Part shown: in pieces, positions 32,385-43,218 of the stretch
Position numbering within the stretch: position 1 is the first letter of the stretch
Layout of the letters: every line of letters starts with the position of its first letter
Source: Charina bottae
Taxonomy: Eukaryota > Chordata > Lepidosauria > Squamata > Charinaidae
Direction: 5' to 3'
Assembly: GCA_023362775.1 (NCBI GenBank)
Contig: JALMGJ010000006.1
Span: forward strand, 5,961,001 to 6,025,000
DNA: 64,000 bases
Notes under the pieces: generated by a model
Seen by the model: only the letters and a program-made list of their open reading frames with translations
The model's database searches: none
What the model was told of the DNA's origin: nothing
Translations under genes and position numbers: made by a program

Positions 32385-32510
32385 TGATCTTTATTTATTT
32401 TATTTATTTATTTATTTATAAATATTTATTTATAATTTGATTTATATCACCGCTCCATCTCCCCCTAGGGGGACTCTGGGCAGTTTACAAAAAATCAAAC
32501 AAACATTTGT
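32385..32510 (-). mobile_element. L2-type 3' tail fragment
   Basis: (TTTA)n followed by TTTGATTTATATCACCGCTC and GGGGGACTCTGGGCAGTTTA, the reverse complement of an L2-type CCGCCCAGAGTCC ... ATAAATAAAT tail. Only the tail survives. Confidence 0.65.
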
Positions 32511-32559
32511 TGTGAGAGAACCCTGATTTGTGTTTTCAAAGAGTTGAGTCTTGTTTGTT

Positions 32560-32990
32560 TGTTTGTTTGTTTATTCATTCATTCATTCATTCATTCGATT
32601 TATCACCGCCCAACTCCCTCAAAGGGACTCTGGGCAGTTTACAATCAAACATAATTAATTGTGATACAAATATAAATAAAATTAGATAAACATTAAAATA
32701 AGCAATTCAAAAATACAATAAATATAATAAAATCAAGATGGTAGTATCTTCTTTAAAACAATGGAAAGGGCATTCTAGGGCCACCCTAAGGTATTAGCCA
32801 TCCCCAAGAGTGTACACTCTTCTTCCCGCCCCAGGCCTGTTGACAGAACCAGGTCTTGAGTTTTTTCCGGAAGTCCAGGAGCGAGGGGGACTGTCTTATC
32901 TCCGGGGGGAGAATGTTCCACAGAGCAGGAGCTACTGCAGAGAAGGCACGCTTCCGTGACCCCGTTAGATGGAATTCCTTCATTCCTTCA
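32560..32990 (-). pseudogene. L2-type LINE C-terminal fragment and tail
   Basis: The minus strand at 32983-32850 encodes RKRAFSAVAPALWNILPPEI followed by SPSLLDFRKKLKTWFCQQAW, the conserved end of L2-like reverse-transcriptase polyproteins. Downstream (to 32560) are the 3' UTR and tail GCCCAGAGTCCCTTTGAGGG ... GATAAATCGAATGAATGAAT. 5'-truncated and inactive. Confidence 0.85.
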
Positions 32991-33029
32991 TCTTCATCTT
33001 CCTTGTTCCTTCATTTCTTTTTTCTACAG

Positions 33030-33103
33030 CAGTGTTTCTCAACCTTGGGAAATTTCAGATGTGTGGACTTCAACTCCCAGAATTCCCCAGCCAGCATGCT
33101 TCA
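33030..33103. mobile_element. hAT MITE (CAGTGTTTCTCAACC family), left half
   Basis: CAGTGTTTCTCAACCTTGGG to CCCCAGCCAGCATGC. The right half is absent. Confidence 0.85.
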
Positions 33104-33371
33104 GTGCTTCACCTTCAGGCCATTTCAACATTTTGTTTCAGTATGATGAACTGATCCCAAACTTAATACTGACTCTGCTAGCAGTAGGAATAAAAGACGT
33201 TTCAGCACAGTGGTGTCTAGGGGGGAGGGGGGTAAAAAAAGTAAAGATGCATGTAGAAAAGTGGGTGGGGCTTTCATCATGTGGTTGGAGCTGCCATCTT
33301 GAATTTTTCGAGCCCCTTGCAGATACCCCTGTTCCTCTTCTTAGCAAACAATAAAATTTAACTCTATACTG

Positions 33372-33506
33372 CAGTGTTTCTCAACCTTGGGAACTTGAAG
33401 ATGTGTGGACTTCAACTTCCAGAATGCCCCAGCCAGCCATGCTGGCTGGGGCATTCTGGGAGTTGAAGTCCACACATCTTCAAGTTCCCAAGGTTGAGAA
33501 ACACTG
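33372..33506. mobile_element. hAT MITE (CAGTGTTTCTCAACC family), full palindrome
   Basis: 135 bp with nearly perfect arms, centre CCAGCCATGCTGG. Flanks CTATACTG and CTCTACAG match at 6 of 8. Confidence 0.92.
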
Positions 33507-33610
33507 CTCTACAGGGAGATGGTGGGAGGCTTTTAATGGACAAGAGATTGCCCAAGTCACCATACTACATACCGCAGCTGGGATCACCAACTCAGAGAAA
33601 GGCTATGCTG

Positions 33611-34003
33611 TAGGGTGACCATACGTCCCGTTTTGAACCGGACAGTCCCGTTATTTTAGCATTTTTCAACCGTCCCATCGTTTTGATCAAAATCTCAATT
33701 TTGTCCCTTTTTTAAACCCAGCGGGAAGGAGGACAGGAAGACAGGAAGGAGGACTGGAGCCGGACTTGCCATTGGGGGCAGCCCGGAAGAGGCCCTATCA
33801 ACCCAGCAACTGGAAGCCCAGTTGCCATGTGCGAGCCCAGCAGCAGACACAGCACCACAGTCCAGGTTCCTGCCTCCTTACCTGATCCTGAGATTGTTTG
33901 CCCAGCAGTGGTGAGGCCAGGGAAAGCAGGCACGGGAAGGTTGTGGAAAGAGGGTGCGTGTGTGTGTGTGTGCGCGCGCAGATTACTTGCTCAGCGTAAT
34001 CGT

Positions 34004-34037
<34 letters not shown>

Positions 34038-35081
34038 CACACCCTCTTTCTCCAGCCTCCCTGCAACAGGTGCGGGTGCATTTGGTCATGGGGAGGCTGG
34101 AGAAAGAGGGTGTGGGGTGCATGTGTGTGTATGTGTGCACATCTGATCGGGCTTGGCCGAGGGAGGAGAGTTGTCGGGCCACCGAGCAGGAGAAGCCGGC
34201 TGCGCTCGGCTGCTTCAGCCACACCACTCCACCCCTTGCTGCCCGCTGAAGCTCCCCAGGGTGGCCGCTCCTGCTTCTCCTGCTCGGCGGCCCGACAACT
34301 CTCCTCCCTAGGCCAAGCCCAATCAGATGCACACACACACACACACACTCACAGGACAGACTGCCCTGGCAGGAGCTGGCCATGCTGGGGGGCTTCAGCG
34401 GGTGGCGAGGGGCGGAGTGGTGTGGCTGAAGCCTCCCAGCACGGCTGGCTCCTGCCGAGGGCAGTCTGTCCTGTGAGTGTGTGAGTGTGTGTATGTGCAT
34501 CTGATCGGGCTTGGCCGAGGGAGGAGAGTTGTCGGGCCGCCGAGCAGGAGAAGCAGGAGCCGGCCACCCTGGGGAGCTTCAGTGGGCAGCGAGGGGCGGA
34601 GTGGTGTGGCTGAAGCAGCCGAGCGCAGCCGGCTCCTCCTGCTTCTCCTGCTCTGCGGCTGTGGCAGCAGCAGCGACTCTCCTCCCTCCCTCGGCCAAGC
34701 CCGAGGGGGATGGGGCAGTGGTGGGCCTCCATCCCCTCCATCCCCGCCCCTTGTTCCCCGGCCGATGACGGTGCTCTGTGTACAGTGTGTGTACTCTGGC
34801 CTCCCCCAAACACACCAGCTCTGCCGCACCATTTACTGCTAGAAGAAAAAAAAAACCTTTAAAAATCGGGGGAAAAATTAAAATCCGAGCCAATCACGCT
34901 GATGGGGGTGGGGTTTGCAGGCGGGAGCCAATCGTGTGGGTCGGGGGCAGGGTTTGCAGGTGGGAGCCAATTGCGTGGACTGGGGGGTGGGGTTTGGAGG
35001 CCGGCATGGTAGCATAAGACCCTGTCCTGTTTTGCCATCCCAAAAGTCCCGTTTTTGTCTGAAGGAAATATGGTCAGCCTA
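33611..35081. mobile_element. Large GC-rich non-autonomous hAT (TAGGGTGACCATA family), 1471 bp
   Basis: Ends TAGGGTGACCATACGTCCCG and GGAAATATGGTCAGCCTA, flanked by CTATGCTG (33603-33610) and CTATGCCG (35082-35089), 7 of 8. The subterminal GACAGTCCCG/CCCGTTTT is typical of this vertebrate hAT type. The interior has alternating direct and inverted copies of a CTTGGCCGAGGGAGGAG segment (34152, 34299 inverted, 34509, 34678 inverted), GT and AC runs (33956-33981, 34003-34034, 34328-34348), and the CCAAT/GC-box module at 34885-34995. Overlapping open frames on both strands are low-complexity and encode no transposase. Confidence 0.9.
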
Positions 35082-35089
35082 CTATGCCG

Positions 35090-36198
35090 AGACAAAGTAC
35101 CCAGGGACATACACCTCCACTCAGCCGTTCCTGCAATGGATCTTCAACCACGTGCCTCAACCAGAATCCTTTGAATATTTCCTTTAAACCCCACCCCCCC
35201 AGCAGCTTCACCTCCAACTACTGAACTTCCATATCTCCCTGGGCAAACAGCAACCTTGGAACCTCAACACTTCCCTTGAGAAAGTATGTCACTAAACTAC
35301 AACTCCCAGCATTCCTTACAGTTGGCTGTGCTGGCCAGGGTTACTGGCAGTTGGAGTTCATCAACTTCAGGAGGCCCACAATGTGTCCACCTTGGGCCGA
35401 GATAATTGCATTATGTTAGTTCTCAGGCAAACCAGTGGTGAAGAAGGCAGGAGAGTACAAGCTGAGAAGTGATCTAGTATGCCAAGCTAGTTAACACAGA
35501 AAGTGGTCTTCTCTCATCTGTAAATTTGATCATGCTTACATCAGATTGGGGCCTTGGACTCAGAAATGATTGATTGGGTGGCCAACAGACAGAAATAATA
35601 AAATATGAATAATACTATTTTTTAAAAAAAATCTGAGCTTTTAATGAGATTGTGTAGTTCAACTAATGGGATTCCCTCCCTCCCTCCCTCCCTCCATTAA
35701 GACATTAGTGCACCTATCAACTTGGAGTAGCCACTCTGTCTGTGCCCTCGCTGAATCCTCTTTCCATATGGCTAAACTGTCATATTAGAATAGTGATTTA
35801 TAAACCTCCGTCACAGGGAAATACTGTAATGTTTTTCTTTCCCGGAAAGTGATGTTGTTGAAGCACTCAGAAAGTTTAGTCCTGGATTTGGGCTACATCC
35901 ACAGGAACTCAAGAGCAAAGGCTGTGCATGATGGGAGTAAGAGCAGTACCCCCAAAACCTACGCTGTGATTAATCTAAAATTGATTGAACACCATTGCGC
36001 ATTTGCTACATAGCTATACACTCTATAGCTATTACGCTAATTGCGCATTACTGCATGCACCAGGTCACAGAGCTGTGAATAGGAGGCAAATAGCTGTTAA
36101 TGTGATTCCATGAACAGTTTTTGCACAAATATATGCCCTGTTCCTACACCCCAACATGAGCATTCAGGGGCAGCAGGGTCAACATCTGCAAGATGATG
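35090..36198. other. Unassigned stretch with an eroded palindrome
   Basis: 35290-35375 (AACTACAACTCCCAGCATTC ... GGCAGTTGGAGTTCATCAAC) resembles an old hAT MITE. (TCCC)n lies at 35675-35694. 35940-36070 is CpG-retaining AT-rich DNA (ATTGCGCATTTGC, CTAATTGCGCATTACTGC) that could be conserved non-coding. No gene seen. Confidence 0.4.
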
Positions 36199-36206
36199 GA
36201 CTAGGC

Positions 36207-36818
36207 CAGTGCTTTCCAAACTGCCACCATTGGCAACACACCAACGGCGGCAGTGGCGGCGGCGCGGGGGCGCATGAAGTGGCGGGGGTGTGCACGGCGG
36301 CGGTGCGGGGGGGCGCGCGGCAGTGGTGGCGTGCACGGCGGCGGCCTCGTGTTTTCTGCTAAAACACTGAAGCGCTGATGGCGCGCCACTGCCGTCATCG
36401 CTGCCGCCGTGCACACCGCCACCGCCGCGCGTGCCACCGCGCCGCCGCCGTGCATGCCCCTGCCGCCGCTTCTGGGTTGTGTTGCGACACACTAAACTGT
36501 GTGTTGCGACACACTAAAGCAGAGCTTTCCAAACTGTGTGTCGCGACACAAAAGTGTGTCGCCACACACAGTCTGGTGTTTCGCCACACAACCCGGAAGC
36601 GCTGATCATCATCAGCGCTTCCGGGTTTTCCCACGGCGACACACCAACTGCAGCGCGCAAAACCCGAAAGCGGCAGTAGCGCTTCCGGGTTTTTGCGCGC
36701 TGCCGCACTTCCGGGTTTTCCCACGGCGACACACCAATACCAGTTGGTGTGTCGCCGCGGGAAAAACTTTGGAAAGCCCTGCACTAAAGTGTCGCGACAC
36801 ACAGTTTGGAAAGCTATG
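36207..36818. mobile_element. GC-rich hAT (CAGAGCTTTCC family) containing a nested copy
   Basis: CAGTGCTTTCCAAACTG to CACAGTTTGGAAAGCTATG, with an exact 8-bp duplication GACTAGGC (36199-36206 and 36819-36826). The interior (36240-36475) is CGG/GCC-rich and extremely CpG-dense with inverted halves. A second copy lies at 36520-36781. Confidence 0.94.
36520..36781. mobile_element. Nested hAT (CAGAGCTTTCC family)
   Basis: CAGAGCTTTCCAAACTGTGT to AAACTTTGGAAAGCCCTG, with an exact 8-bp duplication CACTAAAG (36512-36519 and 36782-36789). It inserted into its relative. Internal repeats GCGCTTCCGGGTTTTCCCAC and ACGGCGACACACCAA occur twice or more. A subterminal palindrome GTGTGTCGCGACACA lies at 36536-36550. 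Confidence 0.95.
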
Positions 36819-36829
36819 GACTAGGCATT

Positions 36830-37285
36830 GCCATCAAACTAGGCTCAATTTAAAAAAAAAAAGCTTCAACTAGTTTAAACTAAAAAAGAAGAAGAAGAAG
36901 CTTCATACACATCATGGAAATGCAGCTGCCAGGAATCTCACTGAGCTGGTATAAAATGTGCAAGTCCTTCAGGGTGGTAGTGTAATGAGAGAGAGAACAT
37001 TCACACCTATTCACAGCCCTTGGGCCAGCTTGTCATTAAATAAGAGCAAAAACACCAGCCTCTGCTAACGAAAATTACTCCAAAATTCTCTTTGCTTTTG
37101 AAAAAGAAAGTCAGTTTTCATTTTTTGAATTACAGTAAATGAATAGGGGAAATGCAGGAGAACTTTTTACCGTGCTCAGCACCAGGAAAGATAATGTGCA
37201 AATGAGAGACAAAGGCAGGCAAATGTTAGTACATTTGGAGCCTTGTGCCCAGAATACTGCTTTTATTACTTCAGAGTAAGATACA
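36830..37285. other. Unassigned stretch
   Basis: GAA run at 36888-36900; otherwise nothing recognised. Confidence 0.4.
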
Positions 37286-37293
37286 ACCTATAG

Positions 37294-37415
37294 CAGTGTT
37301 TCTCAACCCTAGCAACTTGAAGGTGTGTGGACGTCAACTCCCAGAATTCCCCAGCCAGCCAATTCTGGGAGTTGAAGTCCACATATCTTTAAGTTGCCAA
37401 GGTTGAGAAACACTG
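37294..37415. mobile_element. hAT MITE (CAGTGTTTCTCAACC family)
   Basis: 122 bp, exact 8-bp duplication ACCTATAG (37286-37293 and 37416-37423). The central palindrome is shortened. Confidence 0.95.
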
Positions 37416-37469
37416 ACCTATAGTATCCAATGGGGATGTGCAGTGTTCAGATCTTAACCTGTATTTATT

Positions 37470-37556
37470 TTAGTCTTACTGTAAACCGCCCAGAGTCATG
37501 CTCGAGTGAGATGGGCGGTGATGAAATTTGAAATATAAATTAAATAAATAAATCTG
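37470..37556 (+). mobile_element. L2-type 3' tail
   Basis: CTGTAAACCGCCCAGAGTCA ... GAGATGGGCGGTGATGAAAT ... ATTAAATAAATAAAT: the hairpin-like tail shared by L2 and several SINEs here. Confidence 0.75.
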
Positions 37557-37599
37557 ATTCAAAAAGGCCACCAAGGCATGAGGGGCTACAAATGTAGGG

Positions 37600-37830
37600 C
37601 CGGCCTGCAACTCTAAAGCAGTGACATCTTTTCTCAGGATCTTATGTCTACAACTCTTTAAAGCAGCTGCATCTTTTCCTGGGATCATATATCTGTAACT
37701 CTTTAAGACAGCTGCAAACTTTTCCTGGGATCATATACCTGTGACTCTTCAAAGCAGCTGTGTCTTTTCCCAGGATCACGTGCCTTTCTGCAACTCTTTG
37801 AAAGCAGTCATCTCCTCCCTGGATCACGGC
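37600..37830 (+). repeat. ~48-bp minisatellite, about 4-5 diverged units
   Basis: Units centred on AACTCTTTAAAGCAGCTGCA and TTTTCCTGGGATCATAT recur at roughly 45-50-bp spacing with about 10-20% divergence. The minus strand stays mostly open because of the repetition. No coding meaning is inferred. Confidence 0.8.
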
Positions 37831-37869
37831 CAGCAATTCTGGAAAAAGAAACAGCTGCTTTGAAGAGTT

Positions 37870-38440
37870 GCAGACAGGTGCTTTATTCCCCCCTCCAAAA
37901 CACCTTTTGGGGATCAATCCAAATTATTACACCACCCTATATCCAACATGCTGCTCAGCAAATTGCATGAAATGGCCGCAGATAAGTGTACATCCACCCA
38001 GTGAATTACCAACCTCACATCCGTCACCTTAACATAAATTGATGATGTATCCTGGAAACGGCCAAGAGTTTGAATCCAAGGCTCTCAGCTTCTCTTTCAA
38101 AGAACAGCCCCAGGCAATAACTTTAATAGCTTCAATTAGTCTCTGTTTATGGATTCTAGGTCTCCTGGTATCCTTGGAGTACATCACCTCTAAACCGGGT
38201 GGTCAAGCTAATTAAAACTAATGAGTCCATTAAGGTCACTATAACAAGAAAGTTTCTTGCGCAAGAGATGATTGTCTTGACTGGAATGGGGTTCACCAAT
38301 GAACAAGGCAAGCAAAACAGCCAGAGAAGTTGAGATGTGGCGGGAGGGGCGGTTTTGCCTCCCCTACATGGAAATTGGCTCAGTGGGCGCCTTCACACAA
38401 CATATGTAATCAGGTCAGTTGCTAGCTTGATATCTCGGTT
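37870..38440. other. Unassigned stretch; candidate conserved non-coding part
   Basis: 37975-38240 has TAATT-rich motifs (TCAAGCTAATTAAAACTAAT) and non-repetitive composition. No gene seen. Confidence 0.35.
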
Positions 38441-38444
38441 GCAC

Positions 38445-38512
38445 AAAATTTATTTATTTATTTATTAAATTTATATGACCGCCCAACTCCCCCAACGGGA
38501 GGTGTAAAATGT
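38445..38512 (-). mobile_element. L2-type 3' tail fragment
   Basis: (TTTA)n then AAATTTATATGACCGCCCAA and CTCCCCCAACGGGAG on the plus strand; the reverse of the tail hairpin. Confidence 0.65.
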
Positions 38513-39000
38513 TACCCTTGGTAGGTTTCAGACCTTGCTGGTTTTTGTCTTGGACACCCCATCTATCCAGTTACTTTATTCTTCGATGGATTGTGTGATC
38601 ACCAGGTGAAGCATATGGTGTGACCACAGCTCTTTGCACCATTTCAAGGAGTAGGGAGAGGTGGCTTTTGGAGGGCTCTTTCAACATAACAGGAAAGCAA
38701 GCAGTCTTATTGCTTCAGTTCAAAAAGGTTTGGGCCCCTCCCATCCCACCCTTCTTTATGGGCCTTTCACCCTGATATCAGCCCTCCATCTGTTTGTCTT
38801 TGACTCTCCTACAGCGTTCCACATTTGCTTGCATGCTCCTTTTCCAGCATTTCAGCAGGTGACCATGCTTAGTTAGCCAACTCAGTTCAGTTGAGTCAGT
38901 TAACTAGCTCAACTTAGTTAGTAAGAAGCTAAACAGGGTCTGGCCTGGCTGGTTCTTGAGTGGGAGCCAGAAAGTTGTCCCAAGGCTGTAGATTAGACTG

Positions 39001-39457
39001 TGTAAGGCCCCTGCTTACACTGTTTTACCCAAGTTCCTGAAGTTACCAATAACAGTCTTGAGTCGAGGCTTGGAGATTTAAAGTAACAGCATTTATTTTG
39101 GCCAAGACAAAGCTGGGTGAGGTCTCCACAGGCATCATGACAGTAAAATGCCTGGGAAGATCCACACACACACATCGCAAGCACAGAGATTATATAGAGT
39201 AGCAAAGCTGGTAAGAAAGCGGAATGAACTCTCCTCCTAGTAACAGGGCAAGGTTCCTAAATCTGCATTGCTAGCAGCAAGCATACTTAGAGACCTCCAG
39301 GGGCAGTCTTCATGTCTCCTGGTATTCCAAACAATCCTTGGAGAGCGTTATCTCCCTAGAGACAACAAGGTCTCTGCAGTCTCCTTTCACCTAGTTTCTA
39401 ACAGCAAGCAGTTTCCAAAAGCAAGATGGCGTAGGTTATGCTAAGCTAACCCTTACA
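39001..39457 (-). mobile_element. Solo LTR (retrovirus-like)
   Basis: Bounded by inverted TGTAAGG ... CCTTACA (39001-39007 and 39451-39457). On the minus strand a TATATAAT box (39191-39198) lies about 95 bp upstream of AATAAA (39092-39097), the U3-R arrangement of an LTR. A clean target-site duplication was not found. No internal viral genes are present. Confidence 0.62.
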
Positions 39458-39664
39458 ACATGAAAGCCAAAAAAATAAAATATATTGTTGTGGGGAAAAA
39501 TAACATGGGTAGATCCATGGCATCATGAAGAATCAAGCTTGACTCAAAGGAGATGTTATATTTCTCATCAGATTCTTTTGCCTGCCATAGAACTTGTCCG
39601 TAGAGCCTTTAGGAAGCTTCCAAAGGTCCCTCCGTCTTCTATCTGCCTCCTCTGCTTTCCTCAG

Positions 39665-40070
39665 CAGGTAGTCCTCGATTAATGACCACAATTGGGACCG
39701 GAATTTCAGTTGCTAAACGAAGCAGTCATTAAGCGAATCCAACCCGATTTTATGACCTTTTTTGCGGCAGTTGTTAAGCAAATCACCGTGGGCGATTAAG
39801 TGAACCATGTGGTTGTTAAGCGAATCACACAGTTCCCCATTGATTTTGCTTGCCAGAAGCTGGCCGAGAAGGTAAAAACTGGCAATCATGTGACCACAGG
39901 ACACTGCGACGGTCATAAATGCAAACTGGTTGTCAAGTGTCCAAATTGTGATCACATGACCGTGGGAATACTGTGATGGTTGTAAGTGTGAGGACCGGTC
40001 GTGTCGGTTTTTTCAGCACCATCGTAAGTCTGAACCATCACTAAATGAATGGTTGTTAAGTGAGGACTAC
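39665..40070 (-). mobile_element. pogo/Tigger-like MITE, copy 1
   Basis: CAGGTAGTCCTCGATTAATG at the left and TTGTTAAGTGAGGACTAC at the right. It is the inverse orientation of the copies at 43219 and 55784. Interior phrases TGATCACATGACCGTGGGA and GTAAGTCTGAACCATCAC are shared. Confidence 0.82.
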
Positions 40071-40159
40071 ATCCCACTCCTGTGGTTCTCATCCAGTCAT
40101 TCATTCAGAGCCCGTCCCTCCTCTGTTCAGCTCCTTTCAGCGGAGTTTGTCAGAGGAGT

Positions 40160-40690
40160 TTGACAGAAGTAAAGACCTAGAGAGATGGTGGACTCTCCTT
40201 CCTCGGATATGGACAGGCTGTGATCAGTGAGAGACATTATACTGTCGTGGTTAAAGAGCTGGACTGGCACCAGGGAGATCCAAGTTTTGGTCTCCCCTCA
40301 ACCATGGAAACTCCAGAATGAGTTTGGCCAATCCCTCTCTCTCAGCCCAAAAGCCAGTGAGGTGTAGTGGTGAAGGTGTTGGATTAGGAGCAAGAAGACC
40401 CAAGTTCTAGTCCCCTCTCACCCATAGAAGCTCCCTGGACATGTTTGGGCCAGGCATTCTCTCTCTCCCCCCCCCCCTCTCCCTCTCTCTCTCAGTCCAA
40501 CCTACCTGGCAGAGTAGCTTTTGTGGAGAAAAATGGGAGGCAGGCACATTACACACACTGCCTCGAGCTCCTGCTGGAAGGCGAGAGAGCAACCGAACAA
40601 TTAAATAAACCCAACGTGGGTGTTTTCCTTTGGATTCCCTGGGCCTTGAAGGTCCTTTCCAGTTCTACGATTCCATGAATGCCCAGGCTC
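40160..40690 (+). mobile_element. CR1 3' end, split by a SINE dimer
   Basis: AAAGACCTAGAGAGATGGTG at 40170 and GGCCTTGAAGGTCCTTTCCA with CGATTCCATGAATG at 40645-40680 are the last parts of a CR1 3' UTR. The middle is occupied by a SINE (40216-40615). Confidence 0.7.
40216..40615 (+). mobile_element. tRNA-derived SINE, dimer-like
   Basis: Two head-like segments in tandem (GTCGTGGTTAAAGAGCTGGA and AGTGAGGTGTAGTGGTGAAG, each followed by CCAAGTT..TAGTC-type boxes). The tail is related to type B (AGTAGCTTTTGTGGAGAAAA, GAACAATTAAATAAACC). It is related to 19991-20330. Confidence 0.65.
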
Positions 40691-41300
40691 CAAGGGGACA
40701 CCTCAGCTGGGCAGGATGCAGAAGACAAGAAGGGACATCATGAAATACTAGAGAGTTGCCTCAGTCCTGGTCCAATTAGGTGCCTCACGCCCATTTTGTC
40801 TACTGTGATAGACAATGGTTCCCCAGGATCCCAGACAAAAGCAGTTGTTCCTAGCAGATCTCTCAAGTTCACTTTTGCTCCATTTCTTATCTATTATGGA
40901 AAATATTAGTGAAAACATGCAGACTTGGCTACTGCTGTATATGCCTGTCCGTTTCCTCTAATCCGCATGTCTTGGTGCACCGTTTCGCCAATGCAGGCGT
41001 TCTATGTGCATTTCCTGAGTTGCGAAGCACAATGCAAAATTTAGAAAAAAGCGGCCATTGCATACAGCTGCATTTTGGTTCAGGTCTAGCAAGGGCGGGC
41101 AATTTCTGGTTAGTGAGTTGCAGGCAGGCTGTAGAGGCCACAAAACAGCAGGGTCGAAAACTGGCAGCAAAGCAGCAAATAACACTGGTGTGATTTCTCA
41201 TCAATTTTTCAGCAGATAAAAAGGTTCTCCACCACATAGGAAAGAGGCCAGAAATTCTAGCTGTACATAATTACATCACTGCCTTCTGCTGTTCAGTGCT
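40691..41300. other. Unassigned stretch
   Basis: No gene or repeat recognised. The minus strand is open for about 100 codons at 40929-41237 without a known domain. Confidence 0.4.
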
Positions 41301-41790
41301 CAGGGAGGAAAGGGAGGGAGGGAGGGAGGGAGAAGGGGAGGAGAGGAGAAGGGAGGGGAGGGGAGGGGAAAGAGAAGGAAGGAAGGAAGGAAGGAAGGAA
41401 GGAAGGAAGGAAGGAAGGAAGGAAGGAAGGAAGGAAGGAAGGAAGGAAGGAGAAGGGGAAAAGGGGGAGGGAGGGAGGGAGGGAGGGAGGGAGGGAGGAA
41501 GGAAGGAGAAGGGAGGGGAGGGGAGAGGGGGAAGGGCGGGAGGGAGGGGAAGGAAGGAAGGAAGGAAGGAAGGAAGGAAGGAAGGAAGGAAGGAAGGAAG
41601 GAGAGGGGGAGGGATAGGGGAGGGAAGGGAAGGGGGGAGGGAGGGAGGGAGGGAGGAGAAGTGGAGGGGAGGAGAGAGGGAGGGAGGGAGGGTGGAAGAA
41701 GGAAGGAAGGAGGGAAGGGGAAGGGGAAGGGGAAGGGGAAGGGGAAGGGAAGGGAAGGGAAGGGAAGGGAAGGGAAGGGAAGGGAAGGGG
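41301..41790 (+). repeat. 490-bp purine tract (GGAA/GGGA/GGGGAA)n
   Basis: Almost every plus-strand base is A or G, with only a handful of pyrimidines. It alternates blocks of GGAA, GGGA and GGGGAA units, several repeated as blocks. Long open frames on both strands are artefacts. Confidence 0.97.
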
Positions 41791-43216
41791 ATGTTTGCTC
41801 TTTGTTTGTTTGATATACTCTTGCCTCTGCAACTTCCTCTTATTTGAAGGGAGTTTCTCTGTCTTCTTCTCCCTCAGACGAGGGATGCTCTGCAACTGCT
41901 TGAATAAGATAAATAAAAAAATTTATATATATATAAAAAAAACCTTTACTATGCAGAGAGAGACAATTGTCTCCATGGCATTTTACAACTGGAGGCCAAG
42001 ATGATTTTCATTTCTACCCCAGAATACAGTATGACTCTGTGATGACTGCTCTGGTCTGAATGTGTGCTGAAGGATTATTTTTTACAATATTGCATTCCAT
42101 TTCTAGAATGGACAATTTCAGAAGAAGCCTTGGAACTTTTGCATAAAAATTGAGAGGAACGCATGATCTTTGGGGCTTGAAAAGGCACACATTCTTAGCA
42201 AAGACAGGCTGAAAATCCACAGAGGCGCATATTCATTTCCCTTGCTAAACAAAGGATTAGCTGATTTGCCTCTCTCTTAAATGGCTACTGGAAAAAAAAG
42301 TTGACCCGCCTTACTGCAGTTTGGAGCAAGGGAGAGACAGAAGCTTCAGGAAATAAAATTAAAACAAATGGAAACAAACCAAGACATTATAGATAGCTGT
42401 TTATTCAGGAAATAGGTACTGAATGGACTCCCCTAAGTTTTCAGTCACTTTGATTCCCCATGTTTTTCATGGACATCTTAAGGATTTAGGCACCTCCATC
42501 ATATGTAAACTTTTGCAGTGAGGTTAAAAGTCTAGATTGTGAATTGCAATCAACAAACCCATCCTTTCTGCTTAACTCTGTTTTGGGAGAAGCTTTCCTG
42601 TCCAGCAAATGTATTTATCTATGCAATTTGTTCTTGTAGTTTTAATTAAGCAGCCCCAGCAAAATTAGCAGACCAAACAGGGGTTATTGCATTAACTTCC
42701 TAAAATGTGGGATCAATATGGAAAACCCTGGGTACATCCCCTCAGGATTTCATTTGCACCCTGGAGTGACTGAGAGGGAGGAAGAAACTTTGCACTTCAA
42801 AAAAAACAAATGGTATTGGATCATCAGAAAAAGAAAAAACAGAAAAGCAACCGCAAAGGGTCAAAGACAGATTATCTCTGGACAAACAGAGGGGAAAACA
42901 CCTCAAGAGGAAAACTTTCCCAAACTTTCCATCTCCTTGCTTCCAGACTGCACAAAACAAAAAGAACATCATTTCCTAGCATTTCCATTACTTATTTGCA
43001 ACGCATGTTGTGTGCCCAGGGTGTCTGCAGTGGGGGAGGGGAAAGTAAAAAAAGGTGGTTGCAACCATGTCATCCACACTTTATTCATATGCCTTGCATG
43101 ATGTCATCTAAAAAGGGCTAAAGCTTTGATTGCATGATTGTGGCTACTATCTTGACTTTTGTGACCCTTCCAGAAGATGTTGTACACTTTTACCAATGCA
43201 AAGAGAAAAAAGAGCA
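41791..43216. other. Unassigned stretch
   Basis: AT-rich, unique-looking DNA with A-runs near 41933-41942 and 42801. No gene recognised; the 127-codon frame at 42718-43101 has no known domain. Confidence 0.4.
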
Positions 43217-43218
43217 TA

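Noticed and set aside
33827..34842. Several overlapping open frames of 120-176 codons on both strands
   Set aside because: They lie inside a GC-rich non-autonomous hAT with GT/AC runs and inverted blocks; no transposase or other domain is visible.
41293..41895. Two ~190-200-codon frames rich in Pro/Ser or Gly/Arg/Glu
   Set aside because: Translation of a purine tract on both strands.
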